Below the pieces are notes generated by a model. That model made no database searches, was not told where the DNA came from, and saw only the letters and a list, made by a program, of their open reading frames with translations. DNA of 64,000 nt, from NCBI RefSeq assembly GCF_006717045.1, contig NZ_VFPH01000002.1, positions 1,488,001 through 1,552,000 on the forward strand. Direction: 5' to 3'. The translations under genes and the position numbers were made by a program. Of the stretch, positions 8,365 through 16,624 are shown one piece after another (the first letter of the stretch is position 1; every line of letters starts with the position of its first letter). Source of the stretch: Pseudonocardia cypriaca (lineage in GTDB: Bacteria; Actinomycetota; Actinomycetes; Mycobacteriales; Pseudonocardiaceae).

Positions 8365-8404
8365 CTGTCGGAGCATAGCGACAGTTCGTCTCGATCTTCG
8401 TCTC
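8365..8404. promoter_or_regulatory. Inverted and direct repeats between lrp-type gene and bkd-type operon
   Basis: A perfect 6-bp inverted repeat, CTGTCG and CGACAG with an 8-bp spacer, occupies 8365-8384. It is followed at once by a direct repeat TTCGTCTC at 8385 and 8397 (12-bp period). Further downstream, CGGAC and GTCCG with a 6-bp spacer lie at about 8432-8447. Lrp-family proteins bind such phased sites in the control region they share with a divergent target. Binding is inferred. Confidence 0.4.
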
Positions 8405-8472
8405 ACAACTGGTGATCTGTAGCCACGGAACCGGACACTTTGGTCCGAATGTCTTCCGGGGAGGTGGCCCAG

Positions 8473-9519
8473 ATGATGCGGCTGATCGACGAGACGGGTG
8501 CGGTCGTCGGCGACGGGGCCACGCTGCCTGCACCGGAGGCGCTGCTGGACGGCTACCGGCGGCTCGTGCTCGCCCGACGGCTCAACGAGCAGGCGGAGGC
8601 GCTCGTGCGGCAGGGCCGGCTCGCGGTGTACCCGTCCTCCCACGGGCAGGAGGCGTGCCAGGTGGCCGCGGCCGCCGTGCTCGCGGAGACCGACTGGCTC
8701 TTCCCCACCTACCGGGACGTCGCCGCGATCGCCGCGCGCGGTGTGGACCCGGTCGACGTGCTCGTGATGCTGCGGGGCGACTGGCACTGCGGCTACGACC
8801 CGCTCGCCACCCGGGTGGCACCGCAGGCCACGCCGCTGGCCACCCAGCTGCCGCACGCCGTCGGCGTCGGGCACGCGGCGCGGCTCAAGGGCGAGGACAC
8901 GGTCGTGATGGCGCTCTGCGGGGACGGCGCGACCAGCGAGGGCGACTTCCACGAGGCCCTCAACTTCGCCGCGGTGTTCGCCTCGCCGGTGGTGTTCCTG
9001 GTGCAGAACAACAAGTACGCGATCTCCGTGCCGCTCTCCCGGCAGTCGGCTGCGGAGTCGCTCGCCGCGAAGGGCGTCGGCTACGGCGTGCCGGGCGTCC
9101 GGGTGGACGGCAACGACCTCGCGGCGCTCACCGTCGTGCTCTCCGAGGCCGTCGCCAGGGCCCGTCGCGGCGAGGGGCCCACGCTGGTGGAGGCCGACAC
9201 CTACCGGATCCACGCGCACACCAACGCCGACGACCCCAGCCGCTACCGCGCCGACGACGAGGTCGAGAAGTGGCGTCCGCGCGATCCGCTGCTGAGGCTC
9301 AGAGCGCACCTCACCACCACCGGGGCGCTCACGTCCCGGCTGGAGGCCGAGTTCGCGGCGGCAGCCGAGGAGATGGCCGCCCACGTCCGGGCGGGGATGG
9401 GCGGGGAGAGCGTTCTCGACCCGGCGGAGCTGTTCGCCCACGTCTACTCCACGCCGACGCCGCAGCTGCGCGAGCAGGCGGCGCTGCTCGCTGCCGAGCT
9501 GAACGAGGTGCGGTCGTGA
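8473..9519 (+). CDS. Branched-chain 2-oxoacid / pyruvate dehydrogenase E1 component, alpha subunit
   Basis: A 348-aa thiamine-diphosphate enzyme subunit that decarboxylates a 2-oxoacid and passes the acyl group to E2 lipoyl. The TPP-binding motif runs from CGDGATSEGDFHEALNFA near residue 150 to QNNKYAIS. Earlier elements HGQEACQVA and FPTYRDVAA are typical of the BkdA/PdhA family. I chose the ATG at 8473 because GGGGAGG precedes it; in-frame ATG 8449 and TTG 8440 are alternatives. The stop overlaps the GTG of the beta-subunit gene. With the following two genes it forms an E1a-E1b-E2 operon without E3, as is common because E3 is shared. Confidence 0.93.
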   Translation: MMRLIDETGAVVGDGATLPAPEALLDGYRRLVLARRLNEQAEALVRQGRLAVYPSSHGQEACQVAAAAVLAETDWLFPTYRDVAAIAARGVDPVDVLVMLRGDWHCGYDPLATRVAPQATPLATQLPHAVGVGHAARLKGEDTVVMALCGDGATSEGDFHEALNFAAVFASPVVFLVQNNKYAISVPLSRQSAAESLAAKGVGYGVPGVRVDGNDLAALTVVLSEAVARARRGEGPTLVEADTYRIHAHTNADDPSRYRADDEVEKWRPRDPLLRLRAHLTTTGALTSRLEAEFAAAAEEMAAHVRAGMGGESVLDPAELFAHVYSTPTPQLREQAALLAAELNEVRS

Positions 9520-10499
9520 CCGAGAAGCCGACGATGATCCAGGCGCTCAACCGGGCGCTGCACGACGCGATGGCCGCCGACGGGTCGGTGGTGGTGTTCG
9601 GCGAGGACGTCGGCCCGCTGGGCGGCGTCTTCCGGGTCACCGACGGGCTCACCGCCACCTTCGGCGAGAACCGCTGCTTCGACACCCCGCTCGCGGAGTC
9701 GGGCATCGTCGGGATGGCGGTCGGGATGGCGATGAACGGGCTGCGTCCCGTCGTCGAGATGCAGTTCGACGCCTTCGCCTTCCCGGCCTTCGAGCAGATC
9801 GTCAGCCACGTCGCCAAGCTCGCCAACCGGACGCGCGGGCGGGTGCGGCTGCCGATGGTCATCCGCGTGCCGTACGGCGGCGGGATCGGTGGGGTCGAGC
9901 ACCACAGCGACAGCTCCGAGGCCTACTACGCGCACACACCGGGCCTGCTCGTCGTCACGCCCGCCACGAACACCGACGCGTACGGGCTGCTGCGCGCGGC
10001 GATCGAGCACCCCGACCCGGTGGTGTTCCTGGAGCCGAAACGCCAGTACTTCACGCGGGAGGAGCTCGACCCGGAGCCGGCGGTGCCGCCGATCGGCCGG
10101 GCGGTCGTACGCCGGGACGGGCGCGACGCCACCCTGATCGCCTACGGTCCGTCGGTCCCGGTGGCGCTCGCCGCCGCCGAGCAGGCCGCGACCGAGGGCC
10201 GCGACCTCGGCGTGGTCGACCTCCGCTCGATCGTCCCCTTCGACGACGAGACCGTCACCGCCGCCGTCCGCCGCACGGGGCGCGCGGTGGTCGTCGCCGA
10301 GGCGCCGGGGTTCGCCTCGGTCGCCTCCGAGATCGCGGCGCGGGTGTCGGAGCGCTGCTTCCACCACCTGGAGGCCCCGGTCCGCCGGGTCACCGGGTTC
10401 GACGTGCCCTATCCTCCGCCGCGGTTGGAGCAGCACCACCTGCCCGGGGTGGACCGGATCCTCGACGCTGTGGACGACCTGCAGTGGGAGATCGCGTGA
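9516..10499 (+). CDS. Branched-chain 2-oxoacid / pyruvate dehydrogenase E1 component, beta subunit
   Basis: A 327-aa partner of the alpha subunit; the heterotetramer forms the TPP active site. Typical elements are VFGEDVGPLGGVFRVTDGL, the DTPLAESGIVGMAVGMAM loop, EMQFDAFAFPAFEQI, the active-site HHSDSSEAYYAHTPGL histidines and the C-terminal DLRSIVPFDDETV segment of transketolase C domains. GTG start and upstream TGA overlap, so translation is coupled. Beta subunits of branched-chain and pyruvate complexes are similar, and the exact 2-oxoacid is not certain from sequence. The divergent Lrp regulator favours branched-chain substrates. Confidence 0.93.
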   Translation: MTEKPTMIQALNRALHDAMAADGSVVVFGEDVGPLGGVFRVTDGLTATFGENRCFDTPLAESGIVGMAVGMAMNGLRPVVEMQFDAFAFPAFEQIVSHVAKLANRTRGRVRLPMVIRVPYGGGIGGVEHHSDSSEAYYAHTPGLLVVTPATNTDAYGLLRAAIEHPDPVVFLEPKRQYFTREELDPEPAVPPIGRAVVRRDGRDATLIAYGPSVPVALAAAEQAATEGRDLGVVDLRSIVPFDDETVTAAVRRTGRAVVVAEAPGFASVASEIAARVSERCFHHLEAPVRRVTGFDVPYPPPRLEQHHLPGVDRILDAVDDLQWEIA

Positions 10500-11680
10500 C
10501 GGAGACCGTCTTCACGCTCCCGGACCTCGGTGAGGGGCTGACCGAGGCCGAGCTGGTCCAGTGGCTGGTGAAGCCGGGCGACACCGTCGCCGTCGACGCG
10601 CCCGTCGCCGAGGTGGAGACCGCCAAGGCGACGGTCGAGGTGCCCTCCCCGTTCGCCGGGATCGTCGCCGAGCTGCACGGGGCGGAGGGCTCGACCATCC
10701 CGGTCGGGGCGCCGCTGGTCACCTTCCGGTCGCCGCAGGGGTCGGGCAACGTGCTCGTCGGCTACGGAACCACCGAGGCACCCAGCAGGCGGCGCAGGTA
10801 TGCGGACGCGCCCGACCGCCCCAAGATCGTCTCGCCGGTCGTGCGGCAGCTGGCGCGCCGGGCCGGTCTCGACCCGGCGACGCTGGTCGGCACCGGGCCG
10901 GACGGCGTGATCACCCGGGCCGACGTCGAGCGGGCGATCGACGCCCGCAGGACACCGGAGGCGGAGGACGTCGACCGGCGGACCGGGCTGCCGGTGCTCA
11001 CCCGCGTGCCGCTCACCGGGGTGCGCGGCCACATCGCCCGGACCATGGCCCGCAGCCGCGCCGAGATCCCCGAGGCCACCACCTGGGTCGACGTCGACGC
11101 CACCGCGCTCCTCGCGCTGCGGGAGGACATGCGCGCAGGCGACTGGAAGCCCGGGCTCCTCGCCCTGCTGGCCCGCTTCGTCGTGGCCGGGCTGCGCGAG
11201 TACCCCGCGCTGAACTCGCGGGTGGACGCCGAGCGGGACGAGGTGGTCCACCTCGACGGGGTCAACCTCGGGGTGGCCACGCAGACCGAGCGCGGGCTCG
11301 TCGTGCCGGCGGTCCGCGGCGCCGACCGCCTGAGCATCCGGCGGCTGGACAGCGAGATCCGCCGCCTCACCGGAGCCGCCCGCGAGGGCACGGCCACCGC
11401 GACGGAGCTCGGGTCCGGCTCGTTCACCCTCAACAACTACGGCGTGTTCGGCGTGGACGGCAGCGCGGCGATCATCAACCACCCCGAGGCCGCGATCCTC
11501 GGGATCGGGCGGATCCACCCGCGGCCGTGGGTCGTCGGCGGCGAAGTCGTGCCGCGGCGGATCGCGCAGCTGTCGCTTGTGTTCGACCACCGGGTCTGCG
11601 ACGGCGGGGTCGCCGGCGGCTTCCTGCGGTTCGTCGCCGACGCCGTGGAGTCCCCGCTGCAGGCGGTCGCCGACCTCTAG
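10496..11680 (+). CDS. Dihydrolipoamide acyltransferase (E2) of 2-oxoacid dehydrogenase complex
   Basis: A 394-aa core enzyme. Domain order: lipoyl domain (residues 3-75, lipoylated lysine in ETAKATVEV at about K44), short linker, peripheral subunit-binding domain (about 110-147, SPVVRQLARRAGLDPATLVG), then the acyltransferase domain ending with the catalytic FDHRVCDGG motif (His near 365, Asp 4 residues later). It has a single lipoyl domain. The GTG start overlaps the E1-beta stop. Its TAG stop overlaps the TAG of the convergent TetR gene at the palindrome CTAG. No E3 gene is nearby. Confidence 0.95.
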   Translation: MTETVFTLPDLGEGLTEAELVQWLVKPGDTVAVDAPVAEVETAKATVEVPSPFAGIVAELHGAEGSTIPVGAPLVTFRSPQGSGNVLVGYGTTEAPSRRRRYADAPDRPKIVSPVVRQLARRAGLDPATLVGTGPDGVITRADVERAIDARRTPEAEDVDRRTGLPVLTRVPLTGVRGHIARTMARSRAEIPEATTWVDVDATALLALREDMRAGDWKPGLLALLARFVVAGLREYPALNSRVDAERDEVVHLDGVNLGVATQTERGLVVPAVRGADRLSIRRLDSEIRRLTGAAREGTATATELGSGSFTLNNYGVFGVDGSAAIINHPEAAILGIGRIHPRPWVVGGEVVPRRIAQLSLVFDHRVCDGGVAGGFLRFVADAVESPLQAVADL

Positions 11681-12279
11681 ACGCCGACGAGCTTGGCGAG
11701 GAACCGGTCGACCTGCTCGACGGCGGGCGGCCAGGGCAGGTCGGGCTCGTTGATGCGCTGCGCCAGCATGCCGTTGACGGCGGTGCGGAGGTCGATCGCC
11801 ACCGTGGTGGCGTCGTCGACCGGGGCCAGCCCGGCGTCCATGCACCGTTGCACGCCCGCGATGGTGCGCTCGACCAGCACCTTCTTGAACGGCATGCCCA
11901 GTCGGCGGTGGACCTTGCTCTCGTGGAGCACCTTGTAGAGGCCGGGGTGCTGCTGGGCCCATCCCACCTGGGCCAGGATGCGCGCGCGTAGCGCGCCGAC
12001 CGGGTCGCCGGAGGCCGCCTCGGCGTCGTCGCCCAGCTGGACCAGCTGCTCGTGGCAGCGCTGGAGGACGGCCAGCACGAGCGCGTCGCGGTCGGGGAAG
12101 TGCAGGTACACCGAGGTGGCCGCGATCGAGACCGCTCGTGCCACGGCGCGCAGGGACAGGGCTTCGTCGTCCGCGAGCTCGTCGAGCATCTCCGCGGCCG
12201 CCCCGATGATCTCCTCGCGCAGGAGCTCGCCCTGCCCGCGGGCATTGGGCCGGCGACGTGGTGCTGAGGCTGCGTCCAT
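11677..12279 (-). CDS. TetR family transcriptional regulator
   Basis: A 200-aa repressor. The HTH covers about residues 20-65: ALSLRAVARAVSIAATSVYLHFPDRDALV, shown here only by its SVYLHFPDRDALV end. A helical ligand domain follows. Start choice is uncertain: ATG 12279 is used here, and an in-frame GTG lies at 12303; neither has a clear Shine-Dalgarno. It is divergent from a carboxymuconolactone-decarboxylase-like gene, and three overlapping palindromes lie between them. This is the classic arrangement of a TetR repressor controlling itself and its neighbour. The ligand is unknown. Confidence 0.9.
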   Translation of the reverse strand: MDAASAPRRRPNARGQGELLREEIIGAAAEMLDELADDEALSLRAVARAVSIAATSVYLHFPDRDALVLAVLQRCHEQLVQLGDDAEAASGDPVGALRARILAQVGWAQQHPGLYKVLHESKVHRRLGMPFKKVLVERTIAGVQRCMDAGLAPVDDATTVAIDLRTAVNGMLAQRINEPDLPWPPAVEQVDRFLAKLVGV

Positions 12280-12312
12280 GGCGCCAGGAGTGTAACTGGA
12301 CACCCATTGCGC

Positions 12313-12352
12313 TACAGCTGTACGGTCAGTTGGGCTACAGCCGTAGCGCTAC
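12313..12352. promoter_or_regulatory. Palindrome cluster, probable TetR operators
   Basis: Three palindromes sit side by side: TACAGCTGTA (12313-12322, perfect), GCTACAGCCGTAGC (12334-12347, perfect 5-bp arms) and GTAGCGCTAC (12343-12352, perfect). GCTAC recurs at 12311, 12334 and 12348. The cluster lies between the divergent TetR and carboxymuconolactone decarboxylase starts, where an autoregulatory TetR operator is expected. Confidence 0.65.
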
Positions 12353-12377
12353 GAAAGAACACCTAGAGGGGCACCAC

Positions 12378-13103
12378 GTGAGCACGACAACCGGAGCGAG
12401 CAGGGCGACCAACCTGGAGCGGGTGGCGGCACTGGACCCGGTGTTCGCCCAGATGCTCGGCGCGACCGCCGGGTACGTCCGGGCGATCCCCGAGCTGACC
12501 GAGCGCGAGAAGACGTTCCTGTGCGTCGTGGCGGACGTCTGCCAGCCGAGCCTCGGGCTCGCCTTCGAAGCGCACGTCCGCACCGGCCTGGAGTCCGGCG
12601 TCACCACCGCCGACATCCGCGCCCTGCTCCGCTTCATCTCCTACGACTGCGGGTACCACGCGGCGGTCGCAGGCCTCGAACGGCTCGTCGAGTTCGAGAC
12701 GGCCGCCGGCCTTCCCCGCGTCGAGGTCGAGCCGCTGGCCGACGACCTGCTGCTGACCGGCCCCGGTGCGCCACCGAGCCCGTTGCCCGAGGCGGTGCGC
12801 GGCCAGCTCGAGGAACTGGACCCGCACTTCGCCGAGTACTTCCACCTGCAGTCCCGGATGCGTTCCGGCTCCGGCCCCGGCACGCTGACCGAGCGCGAGC
12901 GCGGCTTCGCGAGCATGAGCATCGACGTGCACTACCAGACCCTGGAAGAGACGTTCGAGGCTCACATCGGCCGGGCCGTGCGCGGCGGCGCCACCGTCGA
13001 GGACCTCCGCGCCGTCCTGCGCTTCAACGCCCAGTTCGGGGTCACGCGGGCGTGGCGCGGCTGGAAGGCCCTCAACGCCCACCTGGCTCGCCAACGCCTC
13101 TGA
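12378..13103 (+). CDS. Two-domain carboxymuconolactone decarboxylase / AhpD-like protein
   Basis: A 241-aa protein built of two related halves. Half one (about residues 15-105) keeps a CMD core: a cysteine near 55 and FEAHVRTGLESGVTTADIRA with the histidine near 66. Half two (about 130-238) repeats the pattern as YQTLEETFEAHIGRAVRGGA and TVEDLRAVLRFN, but has no cysteine. CMD proteins are decarboxylases, peroxidase partners (AhpD) or isomerases; with one intact half the reaction is unclear. The GTG start is preceded by AGAGGGG at 7-13 bp, and a longer upstream frame would run into the TetR gene. Control by the divergent TetR is likely. Confidence 0.85.
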   Translation: MSTTTGASRATNLERVAALDPVFAQMLGATAGYVRAIPELTEREKTFLCVVADVCQPSLGLAFEAHVRTGLESGVTTADIRALLRFISYDCGYHAAVAGLERLVEFETAAGLPRVEVEPLADDLLLTGPGAPPSPLPEAVRGQLEELDPHFAEYFHLQSRMRSGSGPGTLTERERGFASMSIDVHYQTLEETFEAHIGRAVRGGATVEDLRAVLRFNAQFGVTRAWRGWKALNAHLARQRL

Positions 13104-13181
13104 GCGGGTCGGATCGGACCGGTATCCCAGAGTTCCGGACCGTCTCTTGGCCGCGGCGGGCCGGCAGAAGACCGTGACGCC

Positions 13182-13736
13182 ATGACGTCTCCCGCGATCT
13201 CCGCAGGCTCGGTGCGCCGCCGCTGGCCGGCACTGGCCGGAATCGTCTTCGCCGCGCTGGTCGCCATCGGCATGGCCAACGGCGTCGAGCAGGCCCCGGT
13301 CCTCGCCGCGGCCGCGACCGTCTACATCGGTTGCGCGGCGCTGCAGAAGCCCGGTGCGGCGTGGCCGATCTTCCTGGGGACCGTCGCCGTCATCACCGTG
13401 GCCAAGCTCCTCGACGTCGACGCGACGCTGATCGTGCTGGGCTGCGGCCTGGCACTCGGGGTCTACGGCCTGCTGCGCGGCGTCCTCCGCCCCGGCTACG
13501 GGCTCCCGCTGCAGACCCTCGCGCTGCTCGGCTTCGGCGCGGTGGCCGCGATCGCCCTGTTCGTCGACACCGACCTGGGCGCGTACCTCGTGGCGGCCGG
13601 CCTGCTCGGCCACTCGGCCTGGGACCTCCACCACTACCGCACCGACCGGGTGGTGGTCCGCTCGCTCGCCGAGTTCTGCCTCCTGCTCGACGCCACGCTG
13701 GCCGTGTTGATCGTGGTCGTGACGATCGTCGGCTGA
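13182..13736 (+). CDS. Hypothetical membrane protein, about six helices
   Basis: A 184-aa hydrophobic protein without recognisable domain. Hydrophobic segments cover about residues 15-33, 40-55, 60-75, 80-97, 108-128 and 165-183, separated by very short loops, so it is an integral membrane protein. The HSAWDLHHYRTDRVV segment near residue 145 is the only conspicuous polar stretch and might bind a metal or ligand, but this is speculation. It is preceded by a 78-bp gap and followed by the gamma carbonic anhydrase gene in the same direction. Confidence 0.75.
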   Translation: MTSPAISAGSVRRRWPALAGIVFAALVAIGMANGVEQAPVLAAAATVYIGCAALQKPGAAWPIFLGTVAVITVAKLLDVDATLIVLGCGLALGVYGLLRGVLRPGYGLPLQTLALLGFGAVAAIALFVDTDLGAYLVAAGLLGHSAWDLHHYRTDRVVVRSLAEFCLLLDATLAVLIVVVTIVG

Positions 13737-13780
13737 CGAGTGGCTCAGCGCCGCGGCGCGGATGCAGGGATCATCACGGG

Positions 13781-14293
13781 ATGCGTGTGATCCCCCTCGG
13801 CGACCGCGTGCCCCACGTCGATCCGTCGGCCTGGGTCGCGGACACCGCCACCGTCGTCGGCGACGTCACCATCGGACCCGGCACCGGCGTCTTCTACAGC
13901 GCGGTGCTGCGCGCCGACCTGGAGTCGGTGACCATCGGCGCCGGCAGCAACGTCCAGGACGCCGCCGTGCTCCACGCCGACCCGGGCTTCCCGGCCCGGA
14001 TCGGCGACGGGGTCAGCATCGGGCACGGGGCGGTGCTGCACGGCTGCACGGTGGAGGCCGACTGCCTGATCGGCATGAACGCCACCGTCCTCAACGGGGC
14101 GGTCGTCGGCGCGGGTTCGCTGGTCGCGGCGAACGCGCTGGTCCCGGAGGGCACCGTGATCCCGCCGCGGTCGCTGGTGGCCGGTGTGCCCGGCAAGGTG
14201 CGCCGCGAGCTCACCGACGCCGAGGTCGAGCGCTGCCGCGCCAACGCGGCCGTCTACCGGGAGGTCACCGAGATGCACCGCGCCGCCACGTGA
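13781..14293 (+). CDS. Gamma-carbonic anhydrase family protein (left-handed beta-helix)
   Basis: A 170-aa hexapeptide-repeat protein of the gamma-CA/YrdA group. Hexad repeats run from TATVVGDVTIGPGTGVFYSA to GSLVAANALVPEG. Likely metal ligands are the histidines in VLHADPGFP, SIGHGAVLHGC. The usual family YxxVLRAD loop is present as YSAVLRADLESVTIG. The C-terminal helix has the AVYREVTEMH segment. Close homologues carry zinc or iron, and many are not proven carbonic anhydrases. Length is normal. The start is the ATG at 13781 with a weak ribosome site; it ends 4 bp before the convergent LysR gene. Confidence 0.92.
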   Translation: MRVIPLGDRVPHVDPSAWVADTATVVGDVTIGPGTGVFYSAVLRADLESVTIGAGSNVQDAAVLHADPGFPARIGDGVSIGHGAVLHGCTVEADCLIGMNATVLNGAVVGAGSLVAANALVPEGTVIPPRSLVAGVPGKVRRELTDAEVERCRANAAVYREVTEMHRAAT

Positions 14294-14297
14294 CCTC

Positions 14298-15200
14298 CTA
14301 CGGGGGCCCGGGGGCGCTCGAACCGAGCTGATCCCGGACCGTGGTGGTGAACACCCGGAGCAGGGGCCGGGCGTTCCCCGTCAGGTGGACCATCGCGATC
14401 TCGGCGTGCGCCGGTTCGCCCCGCAGCTCGCGGTAGGCGACGCCGGGGAGCGCGAGGTGACGGATGCCGCCGGGCACCAGCGCGACGCCGAGACCGGCGG
14501 CCACCAGCCCGACCACCGTCGGCATGGCGAGCGCCTCCTGGACGATGCGGGGGGCGAAGCCCGCGTCCTGGCACACCCCCACGAGGTGGTCGTAGAACTC
14601 TGGCGCCGACCAGCGCGGGAACGTCACGAAGTCCTCGCCGTGCAGGTCGGCGAGGTGAACGTCCGGTTCGGCGCAGAGCGGGTGCTCAGCAGGCAGGGCG
14701 GCGACCACGGGCTCGCGCCACACCACCTCGGTTGCGAGTCCGGCGGCCGGTGCCGGCGGCCGGGTGAACGCGACGTCGAGCTCGCCGCGGTGCAGGGCCT
14801 GCAGCAGGTCCTGGCTGCCCGCCTCGGTCAGCCGGAGGGTGGCCCCGGGCGCGGCCTCCCGGAACCGCGGCAGCACGGCGGGCAGCAGGGCGAGGGCCGC
14901 GGTGGCCAGGAACCCCAGGTCGAGGCGGCCGGCCCGCCCGGTTCCCGCCGCCCGCGCGGCGTTCGCGGCCCGTTCGGCGTCGTCGATCGCACGGCGGGCG
15001 TGGTCGAGCATGGCCAGCCCGGCGTCGGTGAGCTCGACCTTGCGCCGGTTGCGCCGGAACAGCGGGACGCCCAGCTCGCGCTCGAGCCGCTGGATCTGCT
15101 GGGAGAGCGGTGACTGGGCCATGTGCAGTCGGCGGGCCGCCCGGCTGAAGTGCAGCTCCTCGGCGACGGCGAGGAACGACCGCAGGTGCCTCAGCTCCAT
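14298..15200 (-). CDS. LysR family transcriptional regulator
   Basis: A 300-aa regulator. The N-terminal winged HTH is canonical: ELRHLRSFLAVAEELHFSRA, then QSPLSQQIQRLERELGVPLF. A linker helix and a type 2 periplasmic-binding-like co-inducer domain follow (about residues 90-290, with LGFLATAALALLP and LVAAGLGVALVPGG). It is divergent from a GMC oxidoreductase-MFS operon, so it probably controls that operon in response to its substrate. The 65-bp intergenic region carries a perfect 7-bp inverted repeat. Confidence 0.95.
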   Translation of the reverse strand: MELRHLRSFLAVAEELHFSRAARRLHMAQSPLSQQIQRLERELGVPLFRRNRRKVELTDAGLAMLDHARRAIDDAERAANAARAAGTGRAGRLDLGFLATAALALLPAVLPRFREAAPGATLRLTEAGSQDLLQALHRGELDVAFTRPPAPAAGLATEVVWREPVVAALPAEHPLCAEPDVHLADLHGEDFVTFPRWSAPEFYDHLVGVCQDAGFAPRIVQEALAMPTVVGLVAAGLGVALVPGGIRHLALPGVAYRELRGEPAHAEIAMVHLTGNARPLLRVFTTTVRDQLGSSAPGPP

Positions 15201-15206
15201 GAGACG

Positions 15207-15234
15207 CTGACCGTATCACCAGCACTCCGGTCAG
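15207..15234. promoter_or_regulatory. Inverted repeat between divergent LysR and GMC genes
   Basis: CTGACCG at 15207-15213 and its exact complement CGGTCAG at 15228-15234 are 14 bp apart. The site lies just upstream of both divergent starts, the place and layout expected for a LysR recognition element. Binding is inferred. Confidence 0.5.
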
Positions 15235-15265
15235 TCTTTTCTGCTGCAGATCGCCCGGGTAGCCG

Positions 15266-16624
15266 ATGACCATGACCACTGATGTCGTCGTGATCGGAGC
15301 CGGGTCCGCAGGCGGTGTGGTCGCGGCCCGGCTGTCCGAGAACCCCGAGCGGCGCGTCGTCCTCGTCGAGGCGGGGCCCGACTTCGGGTCGGAGACCGCC
15401 GACCAACCGGCCGAGATCCTCGATGCCGCCGACCCCACGGGCACCGGATTCGACTGGGGCTACACGAGCACGGCGGGCGACCCGCTGTTGGCCGGGCGGA
15501 TCGTCGGCGGCAGCTCTGCCACCAACAACGTCATGGCGCTGCGCGGCGACCCCGCGGTCTACGAGTCGTGGGGATGGTCGTTCTCCGAGGTCCTGCCCGC
15601 CTTCGTCCGGCTCGAGCGCGACCTCGACTTCCCGGCCGCGCCGTGGCACGGCGACCGGGGGCCGATCACGGTGCGCCGGCCGTCCGGAACCGACCAGGAG
15701 CGGTTCCTGCAGGCCTGCGAGGAACTGGGGTGCGAGCGCATCGCCGACCACAACGCACCCGGGGCGGTCGGGGCGGGCCCGCTCCCGCTGAACGAGGTCG
15801 ACGGGGTGCGCCAGTCCACGGCGCTGACCTACCTGCGGGGGGCCCGGCGGCGTCCGAACCTGACCGTCCGGGCGGATCGGCCGGTCGAGCGCGTCCTCGT
15901 CGAGAACGGCCGGGCGACGGGCGTCCAGGTGCGCGGCGGCGACCGGATCCACGCCGGCGAGGTCGTCCTGTGCGCGGGAGCGTTCGGCAGCCCCGCGATC
16001 CTGCTGCGCTCGGGCATCGGGCCCGCGCACGAGCTCGCCGCACTGGGCGTGCCCGTCCGGCACGACCTGCCCGGGGTGGGCCGCAACCTGCAGGACCACC
16101 CCCTGCTGCGGCTCCCGTACGACGCCGGAAGCCTCCCGCCTGCGAACCCACCCCGCCAGACCCTGCTCACCACCCGCGACGGCATCCAGGTCTTGCCCAG
16201 CGGCCCGACAATCGACGAGCCACAGATCCTGACCCTGCTGGTCGCGCTCATGACGCCGCGGTCCCGAGGCGTGCTGCGACTGGCGTCGGCCGACCCGGCG
16301 GTGCCGCCCCGGATCGATCCGGGTCATCTGCGGGACCCCGACGACGTCGCGCGCCTCACCGCGGGCGCCCGGCTCGCCCACCGGCTGGCGCGACACCTCG
16401 GAGTTCAGGGACCCGAACCGGTCGTGGAGGACGCCGGCAGCTACCAGCACCCGGTCGGCACGTGCCGGATGGGGCCTGCCGACGAACCGCACGCGGTGGT
16501 CGACGGCAGTGGGCGGGTCCACGGGGTCGAGGGCCTGTCGGTCATCGACGCCTCGATCATGCCGTCGATCCCCTCGGCCAACACCAACCTGCCCACGCTC
16601 ATGCTGGCCGAGCGGCTCGCATGA
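15266..16624 (+). CDS. GMC family FAD-dependent oxidoreductase
   Basis: A 452-aa flavoenzyme of the glucose-methanol-choline family, likely oxidising an alcohol. The N-terminus has the FAD dinucleotide-binding motif VVVIGAGSAGGVVAARLSE and the acidic VLVEAGPDF. The GMC signature GGSSATNNVMALRG follows, and the C-terminus carries the active-site histidine in QHPVGTCRMG and an asparagine in SANTNLPTLMLAERLA. At 452 aa it is shorter than the usual 500-560, with reductions in the substrate domain. It resembles the shorter actinobacterial enzymes related to MftG. It is the first gene of a three-gene operon; ATG 15272 is an alternative start. Its stop overlaps the ATG of the MFS gene. Confidence 0.93.
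   Translation: MTMTTDVVVIGAGSAGGVVAARLSENPERRVVLVEAGPDFGSETADQPAEILDAADPTGTGFDWGYTSTAGDPLLAGRIVGGSSATNNVMALRGDPAVYESWGWSFSEVLPAFVRLERDLDFPAAPWHGDRGPITVRRPSGTDQERFLQACEELGCERIADHNAPGAVGAGPLPLNEVDGVRQSTALTYLRGARRRPNLTVRADRPVERVLVENGRATGVQVRGGDRIHAGEVVLCAGAFGSPAILLRSGIGPAHELAALGVPVRHDLPGVGRNLQDHPLLRLPYDAGSLPPANPPRQTLLTTRDGIQVLPSGPTIDEPQILTLLVALMTPRSRGVLRLASADPAVPPRIDPGHLRDPDDVARLTAGARLAHRLARHLGVQGPEPVVEDAGSYQHPVGTCRMGPADEPHAVVDGSGRVHGVEGLSVIDASIMPSIPSANTNLPTLMLAERLA

Noticed and set aside
6667..9441. Very long open frame (924 codons) on the minus strand across the methyltransferase, imine reductase, Lrp and E1-alpha genes
   Set aside because: It covers several well-recognised genes in other frames and reads as arginine/glycine-rich low-complexity protein, as expected for an antisense GC-rich frame.
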